Source of the DNA: Ophiura sarsii
Lineage: Eukaryota; Echinodermata; Ophiuroidea; Amphilepidida; Ophiuridae
NCBI GenBank assembly: GCA_035610835.1
Contig: CM069442.1
Location: 1,595,853-1,659,852 of the forward strand
Reading direction: 5' to 3'
DNA: 64,000 nt
Made by a program: the position numbers and the translations under genes. The notes under the pieces are model-generated. The model did not search any database, was not told the DNA's origin, and worked only from the letters and a program-made list of their open reading frames with translations. Each line of letters opens with the position of its first letter. Position 1 is the stretch's first letter. Below, in pieces: positions 1 through 11,891 of the stretch.

Positions 1-2437
1 CCTGTTTTAGTTTGTTTTTATGACGTTAGGAATTGTTCAGTCTGATCGATTTAGTACAATCGTAGTTTTAACAATTGAGTAAGGTAAATCATTTGAAATA
101 CGCCGATATAAAAATACAAACGTTTTCATCGATTTATATAGCAATGTGACGCCACGCCTGAAAAATGATATCATAACAGAGATTTAATTAACAGAGTATA
201 AAGAAGGGAGACATGTTTATTAGCACATTTCAGATAACCGATTGAGATACACTGTTGTTTTGTATTTTTATATCTTTATCAAACATACATACATTACGCT
301 ACAAGGCCCGCTTAGCAGCGCTATAAATTGCTGCCCTAAAAACCGGCACTAAATTTAAACATTCGCCTTCCATCAAAGCTGGTTGCTATATGACATAATT
401 CTCGTGTGCAACCAACCGGCTGTATTGCAACGCCCATTGAGAAGTTTAAACGCATGAGCGTGGATGTAATTTGCAACATAATGGAAACTCACCCATGCGG
501 TTAGCAAGAAGTACTGCTCGTACACGCCCCGAATTTAAATCTACAACCAGGCAATCCTCTCGTAGTAATTGATAATAATAGGTTTACCAGACCGAATTAA
601 TAGCGCTCCTAAACTACTGTGTAACACCCTGTATTTAGCTTCAATTCAAGGTTGTTACGTACGCCACATAATGGTTTAATCGATCGATTTCAATTTTACA
701 TTGAATGTACGATTATAATACGCTTAGATGTTATTATTGCTTACGGCAAAACGAGGTTGTATTTGAAATCCAAGTAACATTATACATGGAAACTAATTGC
801 GTAACTAGTTTATCAGGAAAAAGAGTTTCAATTATTCGTAATCCTAGTATTTCCTTTTTGTTGTTGTTGCAACGTGTATGATTGGGTATTGCGGAAATTA
901 AATTGAAAGAGATACTATTCAGAACTTTCATCAGAATATCTTCACGCATTGTAAACTGTAATTAAGCAAGATACCTTATATGGTACCAAATATAGGCAAT
1001 TGGTACATTATTTGATAATTAAATAGCTAGAATAAAAGGGGGTAGAGGACAAAATGAATATAAAGTCGGTTTTTATTTAAAGTCTTTTTTGAAAGAATCC
1101 CATTTTGGATGTTGGACATAACGTGGAAGATAGAATCATCGAAAACCCCTTCTGTAGATCTAATGCAGATTGGTTAAGAATTACTTTTAAAGTATTTAGG
1201 ACTCGGGCTGGGATCCGATGCATTGATGCTTTGAAATGTTAGCATTGTACAATGATCTGTGGTTTTTGTAATATCCAGCCATTCACATTCACCTCTAATC
1301 ATTTTCACCAAATGAACTTGCTCGTATTCAGGACCAATTATGGATAAAAATACCAAAATAATAATAAAGCAGTATGTATATCTGAAATTCAAATATAGTA
1401 AAAATAGACTAATCAGTCAACCCCACTGTAGAAATCAAGCTGTAAAAAGGCAACAATGTGACATTATGAACAGAGCTCTTAAAACCAACACACACGGCTC
1501 GGAGGTATAGTACAAATAGGTTACAAATTAGAATGATCCAATGATCCGACTAATTATTTTATTGCGTTCTTCTTTTCCACATAACGAAGCACGGAACGTG
1601 CCATATACCTTCCAATAAAAGGTAACCGCCCCTAGCAAGTGGCAATTCGACGCTGATTACAACCTTACAACAAGCGACCGATATACGCTAAATACCTAAG
1701 GGGCGATGTGCAATAATACTTGTTTATATTATACTGTAGATTGGATGGTGCTACTATTATGTATCATTGAGGTATTGTCGACGGCAAACTTAGACGAAAG
1801 AAACCAAATGTTTTATATAATCTACTTATAGCCAAGGAGCTTTGGATATTCATTCAAATACTAGTTTGTGCTATAGGTAGTGCCTTGGAAAAGAGATTAT
1901 TTAGCAATTGGTTTGGCGGTATATATGCCTTTATGGAAGCTTTGAAATATGTTTGATTCGAAATAATAAAAAATATCAATAGGGATCGGAAAGGGCTAAT
2001 AACTGATTTCTTATCTTAATTTATATAGTAAGAGCAAACATTTTTCAGAAAGGTTAACAATTTAACGCTAATCCTTGTAAATTATCCAGATGTGGTAAAT
2101 GTTGTCGTAGGAATGCGAGCACCTATATCAGGCGGTGTAAATATTTGGAGACGACGATGTGTTCGTGTTGTTTATGCCTGGTTACATTGAGCCTCCAAAC
2201 AGCAATCATACTTGACAATTTGAATTCCCGGCAATTGAAAAAGAAAAAGAACCATTGTGTAATAGAGCTATCCTCGGCTTAGCCGATAAGAGCAAACCAT
2301 ATTAGCCGGTGTAAGTACTACTACATGTGTGTATAGTAACCCGACCTGGCTTTTAAAAGCGATGTAAACCCAAGTAAACGAACGTTAAAAAGGGTCAGAG
2401 AGCTAACTTGGATAGGAATCAAAATTAAAGATCGGTT

Positions 2438-2638
2438 ATGCACACAAGGTATCCATCAAATATATTTGGAGACTGGACGCACTGGCATAGTTTCGTATGT
2501 CAAACGTGTTTTAAAGGTGGTCGGTGGAAGGTGAATACCTATACCAAGTGGTGTAAATATTTGGAGACGACCGCCAACGATGTGTTGCTGTGGTGTATCG
2601 CTGGTTACACCGGACCTCCAAACAGCAATCCAACTTGA
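2438..2638 (+). other. short frame with recurring KYLETTAN peptide, not recognised
   Basis: A 66-codon frame in the tandem unit contains WCKYLETTANDV followed by GYTGPP. Related frames occur at 29302-29538 (minus strand, CKYLETTANDV...PGYIEPP) and near 4600 (GKYFETTANIGLLLFVCGYT, then stop). A shorter one is near 23510 on the minus strand (KYLGTTA). A copy near 2130 is broken by a 7-base deletion after ETT. I know no family with this motif. It may be the eroded open frame of an old mobile element, or simply shared ancestry of a repeat that never coded. Confidence 0.25.
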
Positions 2639-2725
2639 CGATATGTGTTCACAGTTATACTGATAAAGAACCATTGTTAAATAGACCCATCCTAGGCTAG
2701 TCGATATTAAGAGCACACCATATTA

Positions 2726-2912
2726 TACTCTGTTTGGCCATCTCGAGACAGTGACGTAACCGCGTATTCTACTAATTGCATCACATAACGCGCGCGCATA
2801 CTTGTGGCGCTGGCGTACAAACACGAGCGTTGAAAGGCGGAAGATACACACGCGTGCGTAAAAGCTGCGCCTGTTCAGTTACGTCACTGTCTCGAGATGG
2901 CCAAACAGAGTA
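2726..2912. mobile_element. 187-bp MITE, copy 1, TA target duplication
   Basis: The ends are perfect 35-bp inverted repeats beginning TACTCTGTTTGGCCATCTCG. They are flanked by TA at 2724-2725 and 2913-2914. The neighbouring tandem unit shows the empty site (CCATATTAGCCGG at 2299-2311), so insertion and the TA duplication are seen directly. The right arm also has the empty site at about 28797. The TA duplication suggests mobilisation by a Tc1/mariner-type transposase; nothing is encoded. A second copy lies at 36503-36689. Confidence 0.9.
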
Positions 2913-3954
2913 TAGCCGGTGTTAGTACTGCTACATGTGTGTATCGTAACTTGAGCTGGCTCTAAAAAGCGATATATACGACCCAAGTATGCAAACATTA
3001 TAAGGGTCCCAAAGCTAACTTGGATAGTAATCAAAACGGAAGATTGATTTCCCAATTATGTACACAAGGTATCCATTCCAATATATTTGGAGATTGGACG
3101 CACTAGTAGGGTTTCGTATGCTTAATACTGTTAAACATGTGTTAAGGATTTCTCTTATTGAGCATCACTGAAAGTGCGTTGAATTACAGAAAATGGCAAC
3201 GACGACATATCCGTAACTTCCCAAAGCTACGTTATCAAAGTGGGTTCTAAGACATTGAGACAAATATCTGTCTCTCCCAATGACAAATTAATGGATAAAA
3301 AGAACATAATAAAAACGCGGCTCCATAGCATGGTTTCTTTATATGCACCGGCGACATTGCAAAACTCTACTACACACACACCCCCACACATCCCGGCAAC
3401 ACATATACCAGGACACATACATATTGAATCCCCGATTATCATGTGAACATAGATCAACAGAAGATAATGAATGATACTGGGGAGGATCCTCACAATGTCA
3501 GGTAACATCTAAGCGAACAAGCTTACAATAGGCATATATGAGTAGGGGTCGATTCTCTCTAACAGACTAAACAGAAGTCCATGACTCCGTTTTAAGGACA
3601 CGCGTCCGAACGATGATAAGGATATGTATAAGCCGATAGGAAATTACAGGTATGAATACATTCCATTGTGATTAAAAGCAGAGTTGTTTATAACAATAGA
3701 AATAATACTATATAAGACGAAATAAAACAATTCTTTATCAATTTATTTTGTGTTAAAACATTGTAGTTTTAAATGCAGTCATTATTTTCATGATGAGAAC
3801 AGCGGATGACAATCCATATTGTGTGTAACGGGTTACGAATACCTTCAATGAGTTTGAAACAAAAATCGGACTGTTAGTGCAGCTATTAATGTTTGATCTG
3901 AAGTATTAATGTCAATGTCTCTCAATTTCTAATAAATACATCGGTTTCTACCGA

Positions 3955-4215
3955 TGGATTTAGTGATCGAAAAGAGCGCAGAGGTACATTCCATCGCCGA
4001 TAATGCAATTGAATATAATGTATGAAAAGTGCCTGGAAAGTTTGATGGTTTTAGGTTTCTGTGGAGTACTACATGCAGACACTGGCATCGCCTGCCCTGC
4101 ACTTTTCATACTTTTATATCTGGAGTAGAGGAATCTCACATGCATATTTACATACGGAGTCTTTGGGGCACACAAATATCACTGAGTGAAACGCACGTTT
4201 TTGGTTAATAAGGCT
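3955..4215 (+). repeat. dispersed repeat R1, copy in left arm
   Basis: One of a diverged family of about 270-330 bp. Members share, in order, a GAAACNRANGCAGA start, a GCCTGGA(C/A)AGTTTGA core, a CTGNAGTAGAGGAA segment and an end like ATATCGCTAAGTGAGACGCACGG. Other copies are at 6975-7245 and 9283-9640 (plus), and at about 24540-24800 and 27320-27605 (minus). No frame is shared by the copies, so it looks non-coding. Confidence 0.6.
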
Positions 4216-4545
4216 TTTCAGTGCATGTAGTATATTGGAATCCTTGTCGATTCACATATTTCAGCCACGGAAATATCGCTAAGTGAGACACACGGCTCGT
4301 GTGGATTCTTTGTTATAGAGGTTTATTCACTTCATATCGTATGGTGGATTCCTTATGTGCATATCTCAACACCTAGGAAGAGGATTTCACCAAGCAGGCA
4401 AACCCATATGTCAAATACTGCTAATATACAAATCTAATGCAGATGTTTAAACCCCTCAATACAAATTTAGATATTTTCGGATATTTCGTTACCTGTTCAT
4501 AGTGTTTTGCATAATAAATAATCTGATGTGTTTATCTTAACAAGG

Positions 4546-5715
4546 ATGTGGGTTGGTATCAATCTGTTCTGAATGTGCCAACATAATTCAGGTGGGGAAA
4601 ATACTTTGAGACAACCGCCAACATTGGGCTGTTGTTGTTTGTTTGTGGCTACACTTAACCCCAAAACAGGAATTCCCCCATTTTCGTATAATAATACGAC
4701 TTTGATTTCTTTACCATTATCAACAAATCATAGAAGAATGGAACGTTTTTATTCCAAACTTGCTGCGAGAAATTGATTTTGCTTCGCTTTAGACAACAAA
4801 CTTTTTTTCTTCATATATTATCATTGATATCTAGTGCCAATTTATAAAGCATTTCAGAAATAATTTGTCACTGGGGGCACGTTTGATGGTAGATAGATCA
4901 TCGTTCTAACCTTAGAAATCGTCTTTCAGTATTTGAATGCATTGAGTTTTTGGAGGATGGTCACATGTATACATGTACTTCAAGTGGGCTTTGTTGGTTA
5001 TGCTCCCACATTACAGGTATGCCCCCCCCCCCTCCCAAAAAAGAAGGGGTCCCAAAAGAAGATCCTATGTTTTTCCATTGCCATTACATACATGGCGGCC
5101 TTTTTCTTCCATATTGTTTTCAGGCGTACACTCAGTCTGGTCTTATATAATAGGTCATCCTAGAAAAGTACCACACCAGCAGTCTAGCAGTGGTCTTTGT
5201 TAATCTGATAAGTACTCCTTCATGAGTATGCCTATATCCTTCAAACCTAATGACAGGTTGCTATCTACGAAGGTTGTGTCAGGTTGCCATCTACTGAAGA
5301 TAGTGTTGGAAATATATTTCATGAAGTTTGAAGTCATACTTAGGCCTGCTCTTTATCTACGATTCCCATTGTGTGTTTGTACGCCCAAAGCACATTTAGT
5401 TCCTTGTTAATCGTTAATTATCAAGAAAAATTGCCCACGGGTCCATGCTGCAATAAAAGTGTGCCTCACGTTTTCAAATAGCGGCAAGCAGAGAACCTGC
5501 GTGTTGATCGGCCGCGCAAAGTTTAGCGTAAACTTTCGCACGGTTGGAACGTGAGTTGCACTCTATAATTGTACGCGCGCGTTTCGTACTTGACGCGACG
5601 CTTGCATTTTCGAGTCATAAAATCAGCTGGCAGCGGCACTATCGTGGTGCAGTACCCGGACTATTCTCGTGCCGGTTGTCGGAAAAGTACCCTATCAAAC
5701 TTATCGGATAGGATA
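4546..5715. other. gene-free stretch
   Basis: I see no gene or element here. It contains a C11 tract at 5022-5032. It also contains a CpG-richer patch at about 5480-5700. The overlapping short frames around 4933-5203 read through the poly-C tract and look like chance. Confidence 0.5.
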
Positions 5716-5717
5716 TA

Positions 5718-6129
5718 CAGTCATCACAATAAGTAACTGACCATGTAATAAATGTGCTGATAGCTCTAAAAGTAAAATAAACATGTTGAAAAATTTCTCC
5801 TCTTGAATTTGAGATATTACACGCTAAGAATGGCTGATTATTAAGGAAGTTACAATCCTAAATGTACTGTCAAGTCTGATTTTCATTTTCACATTTTCAT
5901 TTTCAACACGGGGACTCAGACCGGCAAATTATTGATTACTGGTAGTGGTAGTGCAATTCACGTTTGGGATCGTAACTTCCTCATTAATCAACCATTCTTA
6001 GCGTGTAATATCTCAAATTCAAGAAGAGAAGTTTTTCAACAACTATAATAAAATATGTTTTTGTAGGAGTTATACTTTTAGAGTTATCAGTATGTTTATT
6101 ACCTGGTCAGTTACTTATTGTGATGACTG
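5718..6129. mobile_element. 412-bp TA-flanked inverted-repeat element
   Basis: Both ends read CAGTCATCACAATAAGTAAC inward and are flanked by TA (5716-5717 and 6130-6131). Similarity between the arms continues for about 140 bp (CTGATA(G/A)CTCTAAAAGTA, then AATTTGAGATATTACACGCT). The centre is a short unrelated loop with no coding potential. A non-autonomous Tc1/mariner-type element is the simplest reading. Confidence 0.8.
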
Positions 6130-6131
6130 TA

Positions 6132-6974
6132 GTATACAAGACAGATGTATGTGGGCTGACAAGACTATAAAACTGAAAAGATAAAAGGTAATTATTATTA
6201 AGAACAACCATTACGTTAACTTTAATGCATGCGTGATAGGTGATGTGATCTAAAGGAATACAAAGAACTACAAATGTTTTATACAATCATGTGTTTGTAG
6301 GATTATGGTACATCGTAGCCACATTTAACTGTGTCATTTTACATGAAAATGCATGCAAGGCAAAGTTAACGTATTCACTGATATAATGCTTGCATAGCAA
6401 TAACGACAATATTAGAAAATGAACATATATAGCCTTATATAGCCTCATGAAAATTCATTAATTCCTATTGACGATAAAACATTCATAAATTCAGACTTTA
6501 TATACAAGACCGTATACTTATAATATAAAATATTTAAACACGTCTAAATATTGTGTGAGTGTTATCGAGTGCTATGCAACGCAAGTATATCTATAATTCG
6601 GTAGTTCGCAACGCACGTATAATATCTATAATTCGGTAGTTCGAAAAAAAAGTACATAATATGTCACATTTTTATCCTTTGGGGATGTATGAGTAAAGAA
6701 CGAAAACACCTGAAATATATATTGAGCAAGGTGCGAAGCAATATTTAAAACAATATTGATGGTGTAATACGTTAGCTGTTAGCGCTGGCAAAACTCTAGA
6801 AAAGAGGGAGGATCGAGTGCCAAATTTGCAGATATTGATAAGTTGCTCAACTGAATGTTATACCTTAAATTATGAAGAAGATAAAAAATAGACAAACGGA
6901 CAGATAGTGATAGTGTTGTATCGGACGTAACGTATCAATGTCAGCCAATAGCTAATCATTTAATCATTTTTACC
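6132..6974. other. AT-rich gene-free stretch with a short tandem duplication
   Basis: No gene seen. At 6576-6642 a 32-35 bp unit (GCAACGCA(A/C)GTATA...ATCTATAATTCGGTAGTTC) is present twice in tandem. Confidence 0.5.
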
Positions 6975-7245
6975 CGATTAATTCAGTGACCGAAACGAAA
7001 GCAGACGTCCTGCTATATCGTCAATAATGTTATTAAATAGAGCGATGCAAAATGCTGGAACAGTTTGACAGCTTGATATTTCTATGGACAACTCTGTCCT
7101 TGTGCAGCTACTGGAATACCTAACATTATACTTTTAAATCTGAAGTAGAGGAAACAGAAAGGAATATTTACATATGGAATAACCTCCAGGATACGGAAAT
7201 ATCGCTAAGTGAGACGCACGGCTCGTGTTGATCATCTTGAAAAGG
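6975..7245 (+). repeat. dispersed repeat R1 copy
   Basis: Collinear with 3955-4215. It shares GACCGAAACGAAAGCAGA, TGGAACAGTTTGACAGC, CTGAAGTAGAGGAA and ATATCGCTAAGTGAGACGCA. The last block is almost identical to the one at 4270-4290 and to its complement near 24560. Confidence 0.6.
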
Positions 7246-7802
7246 GACTTTTCACATCATTTCATAAATAAAACTGAATCCTTGCCTGTATATATATACT
7301 GGTTGGAATCATGTTTATTATTTATTATTCAACTGACGAGTGTGGGCGAAAGCCAACACGAAACAAATTTGTCTTGAATAAAATGTAAAAGTTTACTCAA
7401 AATCATTATAATTATTGCTCCCATGTGGTCGAGCACTTTATCAATACTGATTCAAGTAAAACTCTGGATTTTATATATATATATACATAAAATAAAATGT
7501 CATGAACATCGAATCGATTTCATGGTTAGACTATCTTTCGAATCAAAGTGCTCAATTCCAATAAAGGAAGAGCTATATAAAAATTCAAAGTTTAGACCTT
7601 CCGAGAAAGGGAATCGTTACTCTGAGTTTCATGCTTAACGCAATCGTCAGACGACAAGGATACTGATTGACTAGATTAGGATGCATACACTTTCAATGGT
7701 GTTTAATCACTAAAAGTGTATCACACTTCTCTAGCCCGTAAGCCAACCAGACATATAAAACACCTTAGTAATTTGGTTCGAGTGGTAGTATAAACAATCG
7801 TA
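7246..7802. other. gene-free stretch
   Basis: I recognise nothing here. The 71-codon frame at 7423-7638 has no recognisable domain and lies in AT-rich DNA. Confidence 0.4.
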
Positions 7803-7804
7803 TA

Positions 7805-8659
7805 CAGGCTGTCCCAAAATGATTAGTACCCATCGATGCCTAAAGTTCAATGAATATGTTCATCATGATCTGCTAATATCTTTGGTTCCTTTCTATTTTA
7901 AACTTCTGTTGTATCATATTGTTGTTCAAACAATTAATACTTCTTCATTTTGGTTCAATTTGAAGAGCAAAAATGGATCGTCATGCATGAGCTTTGTTTC
8001 TATAATGAGCTAGTTGTGAGGCTAAGCTTGAAGGACATCTAAACAGGTCAAGACGTGGTCATGGGTAATTAGCATTGGCTTAGACTTCTTTTTCATATTG
8101 GGGATGCAATTTCCTACAAACTTGGTAAAAATGATATAGTCCCTCAGTGTTTAACCTCACAAAATCCATTCTCCAATGTGAAAATGAAATCTAAGCCACA
8201 AATACCACTTCATTTAGAAGTCCCTAAACACTTGTCAAATAAAACAATGCATGGGGTCACTCAAGTGTGACAAACTTTTTTTACCCGTTAAATCGAATTA
8301 AGGAAAAGAATTATTAATGATTTGAACACCCATAACTAATAACAGTTACAACAGAAAGATACACGATATAATATTGAGTAGACAAAGGGTTACGAGAATA
8401 CACAAGTTTCTTTCAAACAAGCTGTAATAGCACACACATTTTTTTATCACTTTGTCAAAATGGTGAAATCCCCATGTTTTACATAATGGAGTGTATCTTG
8501 AGTTTGATAAATCCGATATTCATGATCTAAAATTCTAATAAAATTGTACAGTATGACAAAGATGATGTAAAAACAACAGACCAGAACCCATCGATTGATG
8601 ATGACAAATATTATTGAACTTTGGACATAGATGGGTACTAATCATTTTGGGACAGCCTG
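7805..8659. mobile_element. 855-bp mariner-type element, non-autonomous
   Basis: The ends are inverted copies of CAGGCTGTCCCAAAATGATT, continuing AGTACCCATC for about 60 bp in all, flanked by TA (7803-7804 and 8660-8661). The CAGG(G/C)TGTCCC end is shared with 11892-12515, 56196-59560 and a lone end at 9438. The inside shows no transposase frame; the 64-codon frame at 7819 simply reads the terminal repeat. Length fits an internally deleted relative of a 1.3-kb mariner. Confidence 0.8.
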
Positions 8660-8661
8660 TA

Positions 8662-9282
8662 CACCTCAGACAGAGCGGAAACTTAACTACAAGAAGATAA
8701 TAATTATGTAGATTACAGAAAAAAAGCAGATACATTTCCAATGATTGCATTTTTGAGAAGATCTGATAGTGACCATAATTTAATAGTTAGACTATAATAT
8801 TGTTATTCAGCTTTAAGAGAAATCACATTTTTTGATTAAAAATCACCCACATCGCCCCACATACAATGGTGCTGGAAATAGATCCTTCATATCTACCTAT
8901 TTTACACACGGCGTGTTGATCGTTCGGCCACAGCCTTTGCATTGGACCAATCGGGTGGTATTTCTGTTGTTGCTGTGTACAAATGCGCATGGTCGATATT
9001 GGTTTCCATATTTAACCGCACATTTTTTCGACGTGTTCTTTTCACCGTCCCTCTTTTTGGTCCGCCATTTTTAAAAGATGGCGGCCATATAGAGGGACGC
9101 GGGGGACCCAGTATAGGAAATAGGTAAATAGAGCTCAAGAAAAAAATTTGTTAAATACTCATGCAGTGGTCAATGGGGAATTTGAAGCGGCGCACCAAGG
9201 GGTTCACCTTGATTTGATCTGACATAGCACATAGCATCTAAATGTCTATCAATACGTAATCAATACAAAGTTTTACCCGATT
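8662..9282. other. gene-free stretch with GATGGCGG near-palindrome
   Basis: At 9062-9084 the sequence reads CCGCCATT through AAGATGGCGG, a near-perfect palindrome whose right half matches the YY1 core AAGATGGCGGC. Around it (8880-9130) short frames overlap on both strands without recognisable content. No gene is called. Confidence 0.4.
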
Positions 9283-9640
9283 TATTCAATGACCGAAACG
9301 GATGCAGACAACCATTCGATCATCGACGAATTAATTGAATTTGTCGATGCAAATTGCCTGGACAGTTTGACGGCATGATATTTGTAAAGACAACTCCGCC
9401 TTTGTATGGTTATTTGAATGCCTTACGTTTGTAGTTATACAGGGTGTCCCAGAAGTTTCGATACCTTTTAAAACTTAAAACATCTCCGATAAGCTAAACG
9501 CTGTATATAATGCATTTAACTCTAAACGGAGAAATATGAAATGAATATCTACATTATGGTATCTTCCTGGTCACGAAAACATCGCAAAAGTGAGACGCAT
9601 GTCGGATCGCGTTGATTTCTGTCTTGGGTTTTTCATAGCA
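9283..9640 (+). repeat. dispersed repeat R1 copy interrupted by a lone mariner-type end
   Basis: The R1 sequence runs 9283-9437 and resumes near 9530. In between, from 9438, lies CAGGGTGTCCCAGAAG after a TA, which is a mariner-type terminal sequence of about 90 bp without a matching inverted end nearby. R1 ends here with GTGAGACGCATG near 9600. Confidence 0.5.
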
Positions 9641-10774
9641 TATGTCGAAATTCTTGCCCATTATTGGATACATCTCTGCTAAATGATTATGATTGTGATG
9701 CCAGTACCGTTAAACAGCCCTCCTAACCGGACCATACGACGCGTCCCACGCCATAACCACTCTGCTAAGCTCCCCAGGCTGCACAGGGTAGCGAGTTCGT
9801 AGCTATATATCAGCTCGAACGATGACGTCACCAAATCAATGCCGTAGCATGCGCGTGGAGATAGTTTTTGGCCGTAGTGAATCGTAGGGTTAAGGTTAAG
9901 AGTAAATTATGTGTGCATTACAAAAGAAACTTATCAACATTTAGGGGGACGCTGATTGAAATCACCTATTGGTGTTATTTATGCATTTTGCCCTTTCGTT
10001 GTTAATTCAACCCCTTGTTCATTGATATATTCAGGATAAAGAGAACTAGAGGCTAGAATACCTATGATTTTAGTGAACGTTCTTTAAGTTTGATATGTTA
10101 CTTTTGGTGATTTTTAAAATTATTTTAGACCATTGTTTATTACGCATTCTTGACTGCAAGTATATCACTAACCACACCAATTACAATGACGATACCATGA
10201 CTCGGTAAGCTTGATATATGATTAATTAGCTAAATTAAAACAATGGCAATTCTATAATTGACAAACTTATTTAAAGAAATCTGAGTTGATAGCATCGACT
10301 TTTTGAGTTGCCTATATCCGTGCAAAGGAATTTGTGACATATCAAATTGTCAGACGCGTTGATATTGCATTACTACGTTTCCGCTATCTTCGTATTAGAA
10401 GACTGTGATATTATTATGTGTGCAAGAATACGCTATCGATATACATGATATAGCGTGATGGGTAATTTCTTTGACAGTGGCGGTTAGTTTTTCAATTGTT
10501 TACATCGCGTAGTAATGGGTAAATCAAAGTTTCCAACATATATTTGTATGTAATATTCCATTAAAGAATATATATTTATAAAGCAGCAATACAAACAAGT
10601 GCATGTTATGATCTATGTGATCAGTGGCTTTTAACAAAGTTACCGTGCGCCAGTTGTCTGACCTGGCAACAGTTACGTGCACTACGCTAGCGAATACACC
10701 TCATATCAGCAGATGTAAAAAAAAGTAATGTTGTTTGTATAAACAGACTAAATCATTTAACCCAAAACTTGTAT
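9641..10774. other. gene-free stretch
   Basis: No gene, RNA or element recognised. It is AT-rich apart from a short CpG-containing patch around 9700-9850. Confidence 0.4.
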
Positions 10775-10776
10775 TA

Positions 10777-11353
10777 CACTAACAACCAAAAGTATTAGGA
10801 CACCAATTGATAGAAAGGGAACCATTGAACTACTGTGTTTGCTTTTTTGGTATTCTAGGTATATAAATTTAATAACGAGTTCTTGCTTGTAATATTGTTT
10901 AAACGAATTTTGGGATATTTTTGAGACATTATTGTAAAAGCAAACATTTATAACAATACTTACAGTGATTTAAGTTTTTCTCTTTAACATTATTAGTCAA
11001 ATTATCTTGAATATAATAATACTTAGGTATGATGAAATAAATACAAAATGTCAGCAGGGTTTTCTTTATGTGTGCCCATATGTTGTGTTGGTGCAATGAG
11101 AAAGTATAGGGAATTTGGGTGGTTTCCATTTAATTTATAATATCTGTGAGAGATTAAAGACTAGTACAAATATTTGGATTAGTTTTGGAAAAGGAATTCG
11201 CAGATGTTGTAAGAAATATGAATGTATTAATGAGAAGAGATTCAGCAACACATTTAATCATACCATAGTAAAATATTACAGTCCAGATTTAATATTTGGA
11301 ATGATTTTGACACCATAACCAACTGGCCTAAAACTTTTTGTAGCTTGTAAGTG
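10777..11353. mobile_element. 577-bp Tc1-like element relic
   Basis: The left end, CACTAACAACCAAAAGTATTAG, pairs imperfectly with the complement of the right end, which starts CACTTACAAGCTACAAAAAG. Both are flanked by TA. The 'CCAAAAGT(A/T)TT' subterminal pattern is typical of Tc1 terminal repeats. No transposase motif is readable inside; the 66- and 67-codon frames are unrelated to transposase. An old internally deleted copy is likely. Confidence 0.5.
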
Positions 11354-11355
11354 TA

Positions 11356-11889
11356 TATTCTAATTATATCATCAGGCCAGGCCGACCAAGATTCTTAAAC
11401 ATTGGGGATACTTTTTCATTTACAAATGATTAACTCAAATTTCAGGACATTTAGGATTTTTAAAATATTTCAAAAAATGTCTATATAAAATGACAGACGA
11501 CTCTGCATCCGCCCTTCCGCCCGTAGATCAGGTTTTATAGTTATAGTTAAAGCGTTTTCTTCCTTAGGTATGTTTCATCCTTGATAAATAGACAATCTGA
11601 CCTTGCTATCGATTTTCATATCTCTGGTTGAATGATACGATAAACAAACTGTAAGCTTTCATGGTCATGGTGAATTGAAATTATCTTAATGCGATTATAA
11701 CATATATTGAATTAATAAAGGGATTCTGAGAAAAATGATCACCATCGATTTATCTGAATAGAAGGTGAATTATTGATAACTGGAGTAGCTTGACATGTAA
11801 GGGTCGTACGATTTATGCCAAACGACACAGCGTATCGTAAAATAAATTCACCCTGATTGATCAACATTACATCATGCACTTGTCGTATA
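11356..11889. other. gene-free stretch
   Basis: I recognise no gene or element in this AT-rich interval. Confidence 0.4.
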
Positions 11890-11891
11890 TA

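Larger units (their letters stand above)
2085..3125 (+). repeat. tandem repeat, unit about 420 bp, inside the left arm
   Basis: The block starting 'TAGCCGGTGT' at 2303 starts again at 2913, after the MITE. Each unit carries a CCAAATATATTTGGAGA-like stretch, then a segment reading AAATATTTGGAGACGAC, then GGTTACA...CCTCCAAACAGCAAT. The segment 2085-2303 is the second half of another unit and 2913-3125 is the first half of a third. The same tandem order is present, inverted, at 28640-29480, so this duplication is older than the inverted duplication. Confidence 0.75.
1..4545 (+). repeat. left arm of large inverted duplication
   Basis: This stretch matches the reverse complement of 23830-31808 in collinear blocks: about 1-284 with 31540-31808, 600-1400 with 30200-31540, 2085-3120 with 28640-29480, 3590-4245 with 27275-27940 and 4255-4545 with 23830-24590. 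The match is still running at base 1, so the arm extends out of the window. Segment 284-600 is present only here, as is the MITE at 2726-2912. No gene is recognised in it; the short open frames are unrelated to known families. The arms are separated by about 19 kb of unrelated DNA. Confidence 0.8.
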
